Shown here: in pieces, positions 23,447 to 34,204 of the stretch
Numbering within the stretch: the stretch's first letter is position 1
How the letters are laid out: every line of letters starts with the position of its first letter
Source: Ophiura sarsii
Lineage: Eukaryota; Echinodermata; Ophiuroidea; Amphilepidida; Ophiuridae
Direction of reading: 5' to 3'
DNA: 64,000 nt
NCBI GenBank assembly: GCA_035610835.1
Contig: CM069448.1
Coordinates: forward strand, 10,739,717-10,803,716
Notes under the pieces: generated by a model
Seen by the model: only the letters and a program-made list of their open reading frames with translations
Told to the model about the DNA's origin: nothing
The model's database searches: none
Made by a program: the position numbers and the translations under genes

Positions 23447-25678
23447 ACAATCATAGAAAAAAGGTGTTCGAACACTGACCATTGTTTGCCCCGTTTAATT
23501 ACCCTATAGTACGCATTTTTAGAGTCATGTGAAAATACCAATTTGCATCTGCTAGCCTGAAAGCCCCCCTTTAATATACCCCTCCCCTCCCCCACCAATC
23601 AATGTTGCTAGGCCACGGGCTGATGTTTGGCAAGTTGGGCGACTCAACATTGATCAGGGGGGAAAGGGGGATGACTTTACATTAGGCCTACTAAGTGTTC
23701 GAACACTTTTTTCTAACATTGTCTGAGCTATTGAAAACACGCGCTGTCATGCCTCACGTTTTACATCATAACTTGAGAACCACTCAATCGATATCAATGT
23801 GATTTTCACACATTGTAGCGTATACATTGCGCAATAAGACCACTTAATATTATTAATAAATATTAAGTACTTTTTACAAAATGATGGTTTTCAACCAATA
23901 TTTCCTTCAAATTTCAACATATTTAGAATGGCGCAATTCGTATATGTACAGGTAACGGTTAAATAAATGGAACACACATGTAATATTTTGGTATTAATGA
24001 CAACCAATTTCATCTAAACGTTGATACAAACTCGAATGCGAGTTCATGGGTAATATTTAAGTCATGTACATACTGTATAGCATATAGGCCCTAACTGCTA
24101 TCTACGGTAGATAGCAATAACCACTATAGCACCAAATGCCCACGCCACAATGATAGAATATATTGTTATGAACATTAATTAGCATCACGTCATAGCATAA
24201 AAAGAAAAAAGAAAAAGGAATGCATAAAAAGAATAAAGAAAAATACATGAATGAAAATAAGATCTAGAAGAGAATTAAAAAAAAAAGAATAAGTAATAAA
24301 AGTAAGATAAGCCAATGACAGATTCGAACCCACTACCATTAGATATAGGTTTGGTAACAAGCGAGCGATCTATCGACTGAGCTAAACGAGGTGTTGATAG
24401 TGAAAGGTTTTCAGAAAAGATACTATTGCATTCGATGGAATATATGAAGTGTATCCGTAAAACAGAGCGGAACGGACTACTAAGGTGTTTGTAACATGAT
24501 TGGCACTCACCTATTCTACATTCCATTGAATTGATACATGACATCAATGACTTGTTTGGATTAGCCTATCAGATACACATCCAATAGGAACACCTCGAGT
24601 CTTAAAAGACTGAACAGAGTTTAGTGAGAGCAACAACATATCTACAAATACAATGCATGGAGAAGCTGAAAGGGGATGGTAAAGGTAAAACGTTGGCGAT
24701 TTCTCATTGGCATAACACACACTGCAACGATTCTCCGTCTTTTAAAAAAAGAAACTATAGTATATAATTTTACTTGTTGGTGAATCGTTCAAAGTGCGTG
24801 TTTGTTTATGAGCATGATGATGGTAAAACGTTAACGGTTGACCATTTACCAAAATCATCAATAGAACCCGTTTGATCAATGTAGGCTATATATAGTTTTG
24901 CGTCATCAGTCTGAGAGAACATTATTTTAATAATGTAAGAGATGATTACTGACCATAATTTGTTGTCGGAAAAATAGTATTGCAGAAAAGACGTAGTGAC
25001 ACGCTCAATTATTACGCATATTAATAAAAGTTCGATTAGGCCTAACTCATGATAAAACCATATAATAATTAACACATAGTAAAACATCAATTGAATGTTT
25101 AGAAATCCATCAATTTGTTATAGTTAGCACTTGACATGAACAATGTTCTTGACCTTTATTAGTTAGATCATGCCCTACTTTACTGAAATGCATTGAAATA
25201 AGTACAAACGTGCCTAGTATTGGTCCAGTAATCCTTGAGATAGACTTTGAAAGTTGAAAATGTTTTTGAAAAATCTGCTTTGCGTATACCGCGTGGAAAG
25301 CGTTAAATCGTCCCTCTTCAGAGTTGAAATGTGTTTGGTTAAGTCGTCACATTAATTAAATAAAATACAAACACCTCAGAATTTAACAGCCACAATAATT
25401 TATTCACTATGTATTTGGTGTCGGTAATGCTATACATTTCAAGTATATGACAAGATACATAATCATAATGACCTTTACATTTACACACATTTAGATATAT
25501 TCAACAATTCAATCGTACTAACAATTCCTTAACATTCACCGATCCCATTCATATTACACACGATGACGGGCCTAAACCATCCTGATAATCATGCCAAATC
25601 TCAGAAGAATAGCTTATATACTTTTGGAGATACACGCCAAAAACCAAATTTAGATGATTTCCTTAAGCGATTTTATAC
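23447..25678. repeat. 2232-bp tandem unit, copy B
   Basis: A second complete copy with every internal landmark shifted by exactly 2232 bases. Such identity means very recent amplification, ongoing homogenisation, or an assembly artefact. Confidence 0.9.
24310..24397 (-). other. tRNA-like sequence in array copy B
   Basis: Identical to the sequence at 22078-22165, shifted by the 2232-bp repeat period. Confidence 0.55.
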
Positions 25679-25954
25679 ACAATCATAGAAAAAAGGTGTT
25701 CGAACACTGACCATTGTTTGCCCCGTTTAATTACCCTATAGTACGCATTTTTAGAGTCATGTGAAAATACCAATTTGCATCTGCTAGCCTGAAAGCCCCC
25801 CTTTAATATACCCCTCCCCTCCCCCACCAATCAATGTTGCTAGGCCACGGGCTGATGTTTGGCAAGTTGGGCGACTCAACATTGATCAGGGGGGAAAGGG
25901 GGATGACTTTACATTAGGCCTACTAAGTGTTCGAACACTTTTTTCTAACATTGT
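25679..25954. repeat. Partial third copy: the 276-bp terminal segment alone
   Basis: Only the first 276 bases of the unit are present, ending CTAACATTGT, after which the foldback arm resumes. The array therefore has the form R-I-R-I-R, with R the 276-bp segment. R has near-perfect inverted ends (ACAAT...ATTGT) instead of TG...CA, so R looks like a MITE rather than an LTR. Confidence 0.85.
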
Positions 25955-25990
25955 AGTCATAAAATGACTTGGGCCACTTTGCGTCTTAAA

Positions 25991-26805
25991 AGTAAATTCT
26001 TCAATTCTTCAATTCTTCAATTCTTCAATTTGGTGGCCGCTAGAGTCGGATGACCAACTATTACAGCGGGTGATGTCAAGGTGCATGGGTGTACCAAGTG
26101 CGAGTAAAAATCCACAATATATACAGGACAATTAAAAAAGACCATGTAGCAAGTTACACGGTCCTGAGGGTGGGGAGTGCTGCTGTTTGGAACATCCTCA
26201 CAGATGGTGCTACAACTGCGCTGCCTGGTAATCCATTCCAAACTGGTATTGTTCTGATGAAGAATGTGTACTTGTATGCGTTGATGGAAGCATAAACCAC
26301 TTGTTTCTTGAATATATGGCTATTGCGTGTTGTTTGAAGAGGAGCAGGGATGACTTGTTGTGGAAATGGAATTCTTAGATGGCCATGCTGTATTTTGTAG
26401 AACAAAACTACATCATGAAGTAGCCGACGGGTATATAGTGAATCCCAGCCAAGATTTGTTACCATAGCACTGACACTCTGTGTCCGCCGGTAGTCCCTAG
26501 TGCAAAATCTAGCTGCTGCATTTTGAACAGCCTCAATGCGCTTAGATCCCTTGATGGTGTGAGGTGACCACGCACTGGAAGCGTACTCTAATTTTGGACG
26601 AACCAAAGTTTGGTAAGCCTGGGCTTTCACACTAGTTGGACAACAGGAGATGTTTCGTTGCAACATACCAAGTGTCTGGGAAGCTTTGGAACTCACTTTG
26701 TTGCAGTGGTCATTCCACGTAAGCTTGCTGTTAATACTAACTCCCAGGTAGTCGACAGATTCATCTGGCCCTGTCCTGGGGACAGCTTGGTTGTCCATGT
26801 AAAAG
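25991..26805 (-). pseudogene. LINE 3' end: RT C-terminus and microsatellite tail
   Basis: The minus-strand frame 26798-26154 encodes the thumb and C-terminus of a Jockey/CR1-type reverse transcriptase: DYLGVSINSKLTWNDHCNKV, then QTLVRPKLEYASSAWSPHT, IEAVQNAAARFCTRDYR and a final IPVWNGLPGSAV. The catalytic palm is absent (5'-truncated). The 3' tail is four copies of a 9-mer (GAATTGAAG on the minus strand, 25995-26031), a usual LINE terminus. The element sits between the TIR arm ending CGTCTTAAA and the continuation at 27037, so it inserted into the foldback transposon. Confidence 0.85.
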
Positions 26806-26808
26806 AAT

Positions 26809-27032
26809 CAAAGAGAAGCTGGAATGAATGAATCCTTAGTGAAGTGACTGGTTTTAGAGGTAAACAATGGGAAATTGTACGAAATTGGGTATTCAAGCGT
26901 GAAATATCGGAAAGAAACTTATTTCATGCTTCACTACCTAGTTGTGTACGATTGTCCAATGTTTACCGCTAAAAAAACAGTTAATTCATATGTTCACACA
27001 ATGATTCATTCATTTCAGCTTCTCTGTGATTC
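26809..27032. mobile_element. Hairpin MITE nested at the LINE 5' side
   Basis: The ends AAGAGAAGCTGGAATGAATG and its inverted partner CATTCATTTCAGCTTCTCT enclose inner inverted segments (TTAGAGGTAAACAATGGG; CCAATGTTTACCGCTAA). It is non-coding and can fold along almost its whole length. Confidence 0.65.
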
Positions 27033-27049
27033 TGCTACTTGAGGCTGAT

Positions 27050-27640
27050 CGGTTAAAGGTTAACATGGTTATGAAAAAATAAATTTCTGATTTTGATATT
27101 GATAGGTACCTCACAATGTTGGACAATATCTAGGCTATCTGAAACTGCATTTAAAAAAAACAAAAATGCGGTACGTTCCCGGAACAGTCCATTATTGTCC
27201 AAGGGGTGAAAACAAGATGCGTCACGGACGGACATTTTAGTTCAAGTTCATCATGCTATATTTTTATGTTAATGTAACATTTTCAGAGTTTTGTGATGTA
27301 ATGTTGATAGCTGACACACTTTTCCATCAAATAAGTAAATATTTGGGAAAAAAGTTCTGGGGAAGTTATATCGCTAGACTTGCGTTAACATTTTGATGTT
27401 TTGCTGTCCGTCCGTGACACAAAAAAAGTTTAAAAGTTTTTAAACAAATTTCAAGGACAAAGTAAAAAAATAAAAACATAGTGAAGTATCTCCCTTATAT
27501 GTATTCTTCCCCATGCAGGAGTATTAATTAACTAGGGCAGGCATAAATTAGTTAAATCTTTAATTAAAAGTTGTCACGGACGGACACAAATTTTGTCACG
27601 GACGGACACTGTTAGCTACTGTTCAGTTCTGAGCACACAA
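27050..27640. repeat. Left arm of internal inverted repeat
   Basis: The reverse complement of this arm recurs at 28385-28990. Shared blocks include ACCTCACAATGTTGGACAAT, GAACAGTCCATTATT and GTCACGGACGGACAC. Both arms encode the same decayed 60-70-residue frame read outwards, which shows that they derive from one sequence. Confidence 0.75.
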
Positions 27641-28150
27641 GCAAAGCTGAATACCACCCCTCTTACCATTAAATGAACTAGTCCATACAGGTATGCCCTT
27701 TATGCAAATGAGTAGGTTTGCTACAGCAGTGAGCACATGTTATGATGCTCACCAGGTGCACTCACCAGGTGCACTATAAAATTACTTGAAGTAAAATGAA
27801 GTCATTTGCTTATTTGCGCATTTGTGAACCCTCAGCAGATCTTCTTTGGTGAATCTGTAATATAGCTTGCGCTTGTTAACCTTACTGCCTGTACATGCTG
27901 AAATAATGCTTGCAAATAAAAGGGGTAGCATGAGATCAGTTAAAAGACACTGTTTAAAATTGCCCCATATAATAAGTGTATGTGAAATAAAAGCAAGTAA
28001 CAGCATTGAAATCAGAAAGTATCATTGGAGATGTTCGCACAAATTTAATTTTAAGCTTTGCACTATCAAAAGTTGCAGGCTTTTTCTTCATGAAACTTTA
28101 AAAAACTCAAAACACGGTTGGATGCCTACATGTATCCATTATCACTAACC

Positions 28151-28310
28151 TTTAATTACACAATTAATTGAACAAAAACTTATCAAAGAAGGGTAAAAAA
28201 TGTTTTAAAAAGTTGTATCACAGCATACAGTCTTTTACACAATTAATCGAACAAAATTTATCAAAGAAGGGTCAAAATTGTTTTACAAAGTTGTATCACA
28301 GCATACAGTC
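28151..28310. repeat. Tandem repeat, about 77 bp, two copies
   Basis: Blocks TTATCAAAGAAGGGT and GTTGTATCACAGCATACAGT occur twice in the spacer of the foldback core. Confidence 0.8.
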
Positions 28311-28384
28311 TATTTATATGATGCAGCAGATCTATCTCTTGCCATTTATGGTAAGAGGGGCAGGATTCAGTTTGGCATTTGTAC

Positions 28385-28990
28385 TCAGAACTGAATAATG
28401 TCCGTCTGCGACAAAATTTGTGGCCGTCCGTGACAACTTTTAATCACTGATTTAACTTATTTATTGACGCCATTGTTAAGTTTCATTTCTACATGAGAAA
28501 GGGGTATATAGGGGAGATAGCTCACTATGTTTTTATTTTTTCTCTCTTTCCTTGAAAAAAGTTGTAAAACTTTAAAACTTTTTTTGCGTCACGGACGGAC
28601 AGCTCTGCATCAAAAAGTTATCACAAGGGCAGGGTAATTACTTCCCAGAACTATTTTTCTAAAATATATTTCTTATTTAATGGATAAATGTGCCATCTAT
28701 CAATTTTTAATTTAAAAAATTGAAAATGTTTCATTAATATAAAATATGGCAAGGTCAACTTCTACTAAGAATGTCCGTCCATGACGTATCTTGTTTCTAC
28801 CCCTTGGGAAATAATGGACTGTTCCGAAAACTGTTTCCGCATTTTTTCTTCTTTTCGAATGCAGTTTCAGTTAGCCAAGATGTTGTCCAATATTGTGAGG
28901 TACATTTCAATATCAATATCAAAAATGTGAACCTTGAACCGATCACCCTCTGCTATCAAAGTGCCAAATTCTGCAACCTTTGAATATAAC
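28385..28990. repeat. Right arm of internal inverted repeat
   Basis: Partner of 27050-27640, with the order of blocks reversed. The spacer between the arms contains a separate 77-bp tandem repeat (28151-28310). Confidence 0.75.
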
Positions 28991-29009
28991 CATCACACTG
29001 GTTTTGGTA

Positions 29010-29745
29010 TCTTGTGATCCTTTTTAATTACTAAGACTGAAAAAATTATGACATACAATTTTTCTTACTATTTTGTAAGTATTTGATACCATTTTGTCAT
29101 GTAAATAAGTGGCAATTTCAAAGTTCTTCAACATCTGTGTCCGTCTGTGACGCTAACAAATTTCCGTTTGTGACACAGTTTGTTACAGGTCTACCCTTCT
29201 CCTGTAAAAAATAAATATGTTTTCAAATGCTGTGTATCAAACCATGTATCTCACTTACTATTTGACCTGGAAAGCTTGAGGAATATGGAATTGTTTAAAT
29301 AGAAATTAAGAAGAAGTACTAATGGTCCGGAGAACCCTATTTCTATCTTGTCCGTAGTGTTGGAAAAAGACTAATATCTTGACTGCTTTTTATTACTAAG
29401 ACTGAAAATTCATGACTTAACATTTTTCTTACTATTTTGTAGCTATTTGATACCATTTTTTCATATTAAAGTGTAAATAAGTGGCAATTTCAAAGTTTTT
29501 TATGTAGTTAACATTTGTGTCCGTCCGTGACGCTCAAAAATGTCCGTCCGTGACAAAGTTTGTTACCCTACCCCTGTAAAAAATAAGAAATATTTTTAAA
29601 TGCTGTGTATCAGATATTCAAACCATGTATCTTACTTGCTATTTGACCTGGAAAGCATTGGGGAATATGGAGTTGACTAGATAGAAATTAAAAAGAAGCA
29701 CTAAAAGGTAGAGAACCCTATTTCTATCTAGTCCGTCCGTGACAC
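29010..29745. repeat. Tandem duplication, about 370 bp, two copies
   Basis: ATTACTAAGACTGAAAA, AAATAAGTGGCAATTTCAAA and ACCCTATTTCTATCT recur in the same order in 29010-29360 and 29385-29745. Each copy carries the paired 13-mer motifs, so the duplication multiplied the motif array. Confidence 0.8.
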
Positions 29746-30588
29746 AAACATTTCCGTCGTTCTATTTTTAGCAACAAACCACACCTTATTTTTTTGTGTG
29801 TATTTCAATAAAGTTGATGATTCTCTATAACATTAAACATAAAAAGTTGAATAAATGTCAGTAGTAACTTTTTACAAACTGTTTTTTGCTCATGTTTTGC
29901 ACAAACGTCCGTCCGTGACAAACCGATCAGCCTCACTTTAAGACGCAAAGTGGCCCAAGTCATTTTACGACTAGTTTAGATAATTGGTAACTGCTTTGGG
30001 ATTATACCACCGATTTGAATGAAATAAAGTTTATTTCGAAGCTGAAGACATTTCCTTTAGAACTCATTAAGGGGTCATGCACTTCTGGTAAAAAGTCAAA
30101 GTTTGAAAATGCTCCCATTGGTTAGGGATGAATGATCCTTGTGACAGACTCGGCTTTATTGGTCAAAGATGATCCTTGTAAAATACTAGGCACTAAACAA
30201 TACTATTGAGTTCATTTTTTGCGCTAATTTGCGGAATTTGGTCAAAAACAACTGGGGTCTACATAAAGCATGGGTTACTGCGTCATTGACGCTCTGGTTG
30301 CAAGTTTATAGTTTATTTGTAATATTAGTGAGATGTTAACATTAGTGATATAGTCAGATGACATTGTGATCAGAGATCAACATTCACCACTGACATGAAT
30401 CATATTTACAAAATGTTGAAAATGAACAGTGAATTTTTATTAATATCACCCATTATGTTAACGTTATTGGTTGTTGTATGTTCATAGAAAATAATGCTGG
30501 AAATCAAAATTGTTATGGAAAAACTTGTATTTTTATTTGATTTTTTAAAAAATATTGTTATAAACTTAAGATTTTATTGTCCTTCTAG

Positions 30589-30732
30589 ATGAAGTCCTGC
30601 CAGCTGCAGTTAGATTTGGTTTATACCCAAACCCAAGTCATAAGCTAAAGACGACAGACGACAGATCTTTTTCGACAGCTTGTATTGAAACCCATGATAC
30701 TGTAGCTAAACTGAACCCACCAAATAGTCTCC
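30589..30732 (+). CDS. Exon, linker between UPA and death domain (2)
   Basis: A 144-base exon with acceptor TTGTCCTTCTAG and donor GTAAGT, phase 1-1. It encodes DEVLPAAVRFGLYPNPSHKL followed by KTTDDRSFSTACIETHDTVA and KLNPPNSL. No known domain is recognised. The polypyrimidine tract is good and the phase matches both neighbours, so it very likely belongs to the same transcript. Confidence 0.65.
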
Positions 30733-31938
30733 GTAAGTATGAATTTCAGAGGAAGTTAATTATCATATTCTTCAGCATTCCTAATAATAGTATCCCTAAC
30801 CCCCAGCTGAGAGATTTGGTGTGGATCAGGGGTGGGGGAGGTGACCTTCCGCACACCACATGCTCCTACCTGGGCAGTCATTTGATGCCAACATATGAGC
30901 TTGGTTGATGATGTCATTCAAATCAATGTGAAAGCATGCACTTGGGGAGAGGATTTTGCGAAGTAATTCATAGAATTAAGGTAGGTTAGGTTATGAATGC
31001 TGCAGAATATGATATTAGATAGTACCTTATAGTATTCTCCCCAAATAATATCTGAACTGTTATTAATGAACTCTGATACACACAACTGCCTTTTTGTAAT
31101 TAAAGACATTTGTTGGTATTAACATCTAAACCTATATACTATTCAACCACAGCAGCTAACAGGATCCGCGTAATTGACAGCTGGTTCTGACCGAGAACCA
31201 TAGATTGCAACCGGTTGTGACCAAGATAAAATAAGATCGTGGATCGCTTAGGTATCTACAGGTCTAGAATATTCCTCTCATCAATTTGAGTTCCCTGAGG
31301 TATCCAGATGCTAAGCGCTCCTGTATTTGAGAAAATATTGACCAAAATATAGTTTCACCAAAAGATAATGGGGATTGGCAAAAATAGCCTAAATGACCAA
31401 CGCCCTCTATAATCGTTGTGTGGTTTGGCATTACGATCGGGCGACTATGGTACAATCATGCATTTGGATACATAAAGCATGGTAGATATATAGGAGGGCA
31501 GTATTTGGCATGGGTATACTCAATCAGTGTCAATAGGGAGAGGGCATACTTCCATGCGGGTAAATCCCGGGAAATACAAAGAATGTGCAGTCGGGTGTGC
31601 AAAGTACACAGTACATCTTAAAAAGGCTTTATGCAGATAGATCAACCAGGTACAAGAGCAGCGGTCGACACGTCCATCGCAACTGCTGTCCTTTTGATGT
31701 CGAAAGAAATAGTTTTGTCAGATTAGAATACTGCCAAGAAATATCCACTACATTTAACCTGAAAGATATTTAAGTAGGCACAACAAAATTCAAATTCATG
31801 AATATTGTTCAAAGATGACTTTGTGTATCCATGCAGGCCCACATGAAATTAATTTAATCAATTGGATCACTGAGAATGGTCTGAAAACAAAGTAATCTCT
31901 TTGCAAAATAATTTAATACAAGGTTTTAGGAATTACTA
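30733..31938. other. Intron sequence, nothing recognised
   Basis: This is intron between the exons at 30589 and 33371. No coding pattern, repeat or structured element was found here; open frames are short and compositionally random. Confidence 0.5.
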
Positions 31939-32994
31939 TAAACGAGGGTCATTCAATAAGTTCTACCTCCTCACTCATAACATCGCTAATATGAATGTCA
32001 GCCTCATGACATTTGTCATGATTATAGCTCTGAATCATAGCTACACATTTATAGTAAATGATAACTGATATCTGTTTTACTTTTTTTATGATGCAATTTT
32101 AAGTGAGCAATTTTGGACAACGACACAGAAAATTACACTAAAGATAAATATATGTTTTTGAGGTTTTCTCTCCGTACGTATTGTATGGATATGACAACAG
32201 ATTTAAATACTGAAAATAGAAAACAATGGATGATTTCTGAATATAATACTGTATTATCATGTATAGATTTGATGGTTGGCAATATTAACCTTTTGTAGGC
32301 TAACAAGTAGTATAATATCAACTCGAATGTATTGCTATGCCTTTAGCATACTGGAATACTGCTATTCAGTCAAATGTTCGCTGTTACAAGTCAAGCCACA
32401 GTGATGCCTCGAATGTTAAATCTTATCATGATAGTCACTTTATGAGTTTTCCTTTTATGTAACCTTTATAATAGTCAATCAGGTAGTCAGTGGTAGAAAA
32501 TGTTCACTTAGAGATACTTGTAAACCCTCCATTTAGTCCTGTATATTAAAGATCTCTTAGTTATGAAAAGCAAATATGACTTTTGCAGCGGTTCTCTGGG
32601 GTAGGGTTAAAACTAATGGCTGTCCTGGTGTGGTTCTGGGTAATTATAGGGCATTTTTCTCCAAGAAATCAGTGACTTTTATTATTTATAGTCTGTTCAA
32701 GAGATATCTGTAATTTAGAACGGTTTAATTGACCTATAGGTACGTTTTGTCTCTTAGAATTGGCCAAATGAATAGCACTTAGGAGACATTTGGCTATTTT
32801 GTATCCGTTTCCGTCGCACTAAATGGACCATTGGTTTTCACTATCTCCAGAAAAGTACAATCAGTACTCAGACCAATTTACTATGAATTTGTAGCTGAGA
32901 TTCAAAGCTACAATTGTGGAATATATCATACGACTGGCTTATATAATAGCAAAGTTATGAGGTAGGAGGTAGAACTTATTGAATGACCCTCATA
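31939..32994. mobile_element. mariner-type non-autonomous element
   Basis: Inverted ends CGAGGGTCATTCAATAAGTT (left) and AACTTATTGAATGACCCTCA (right) extend into CTACCTCCT / AGGAGGTAG and are flanked by TA dinucleotides. These ends and the TA target are typical of Tc1/mariner transposons. The 1.05-kb interior has no transposase frame. A truncated relative lies at 42363-42480. Confidence 0.82.
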
Positions 32995-33370
32995 GAAAGG
33001 TTTAACAAAGAGCATGTTACCCACATTTGTAAAGAAAACTGAAGATGCCTTTGTCAAATTATTGAGTATGTCATTAATACAATTGTAGGCAACCCTACTG
33101 TGTTCAAGAAAACTGCATACAATATATGCCAAAGCACCCAGAATAATATTCTAAACAATTGCATAGTTTGGATTGTTTTTCTTAGATAGATGAGAAAATA
33201 TTTATTTACTACATTTATTTCCAAAAACTGGATGTATGATTAATAATAAAAAGGTAATAATGTGATAACCGGACTTAAAATGGAATAATTCATCAATGAG
33301 CCTTCGTTTTGATTTATGACTTAGTAACAACACTGTAATTTAAAAAAAAAAATGTTTTCTTTACACTCAG

Positions 33371-33654
33371 CTCAACTATCCAACATTCTAATGGCATCTG
33401 TACTACATGTAGATGAATCATCAGCTCAATACACTGATCAACGGAGGCTTCTTGTGGAATCTGGACCCAGATGCAATTGGGAATGTGTGCCTCTTGAGAC
33501 ACGTCAACTATTCTGTCCTCTTCTTGACGATATTGACCCTCTTGGGAGAGACTATCGTGCACTAGCTGAAACATTGGGAATTCCTGAACAGACTATGAAA
33601 CAGATACAGGAGTTTCCTCTACGTAAACCATCTATGACAGAATCTATATTAATG
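33371..33654 (+). CDS. Exon, death domain N-terminal half
   Basis: A 284-base exon with acceptor TTACACTCAG and donor GTAAGT, phase 1 in and phase 0 out. It encodes a linker, then ETRQLFCPLLDDIDPLGRDY followed by RALAETLGIPEQTMKQIQEF and PLRKPSMTESILM. This matches helices 1-4 of a UNC5/PIDD-type death domain: LC..LD, then a GxDWxxLA-like GRDYRALAETLGI, then the PT.SIL helix. It lies after ZU5-UPA in the usual order. The conserved Trp of many death domains is Tyr here (GRDYRAL). The second half is on the exon at 36564. Confidence 0.82.
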
Positions 33655-34204
33655 GTAAGTAAGCTTTTTACCAACTACATTTCATACCTAAGCAACTAAA
33701 CTTAAGCATATTTTATGGGTTGACATAACCCTAACCGGCCTACTTTTTTAAAATAATTGACTTCAGAATTCAAGATGAACATTAATTATGGTCATTTTTG
33801 CTGTTGCCACTCATGAAATCACGAAAGCAGCCTTTATGCCCAGCATATTTATATTGTGGTACTGTTTAAGAATTTTATAGCTGTGGAGCATACATTGTTT
33901 TGAAACACATTGAAACACATGTGACCTCTATCCTAAATCAATGTCAAGGTCAATCAACCACCTAAGCTGGCAAGGATATACACACTCGGGTTTTAATATT
34001 ACCAACTTCAAAGAACATTTTGGTGTATAACTCCCTGTGTCAGCCTCGGACCGGAACTGGAAAACCTCTATGCTCCCCAACTACTAGTGTGAAATTCTGA
34101 TCTAAGCCGTAGATCAGAATATTTGAATTGATGTTTTGTTGTACAAAGAGGGCTGATTTTTCTTAATCGTTACAGGTGTAAGTTTACTGCATGTATAAAT
34201 ACAA

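Larger units (their letters stand above)
27221..29919. promoter_or_regulatory. Array of a 13-mer, GTCACGGACGGAC
   Basis: Nine exact copies in both orientations start at 27221, 27406, 27573, 27595, 28588, 29519, 29542, 29731 and 29907. Five one- or two-base variants start at 28400, 28422, 28773, 29139 and 29162. They cluster in the subterminal parts of the foldback transposon and are its most GC-rich sequence. Repeated short motifs in both orientations near transposon ends are known to bind transposase in several DNA transposon groups, so that role is inferred. Confidence 0.6.
21031..30062. mobile_element. Large nested foldback DNA transposon
   Basis: The left arm 21113-21207 is the reverse complement of 29975-30062 (shared AAAGGAAATGTCTTCAGC, AAATCGGTGGTATAAT). 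The arms continue inward: 25954-25990 pairs with 29937-29973 (ATGACTTGGGCCACTTTGCG), then GAGGCTGATCGGTT at 27039 pairs with AACCGATCAGCCTC at 29921. The left arm is broken up by a tandem array (21215-25954), a LINE 3' end (25991-26805) and a hairpin MITE (26809-27032). The outer left sequence begins ACAGGGTGTAACAAAAAG (21031), a typical DNA-transposon end with no partner on the right, so the right end seems deleted. No transposase frame survives. Confidence 0.7.

Noticed and set aside
26154..26798. Candidate host gene (214-codon minus-strand frame)
   Set aside because: The sequence is a typical non-LTR reverse-transcriptase C-terminus followed by a microsatellite tail, so it is a LINE fragment.
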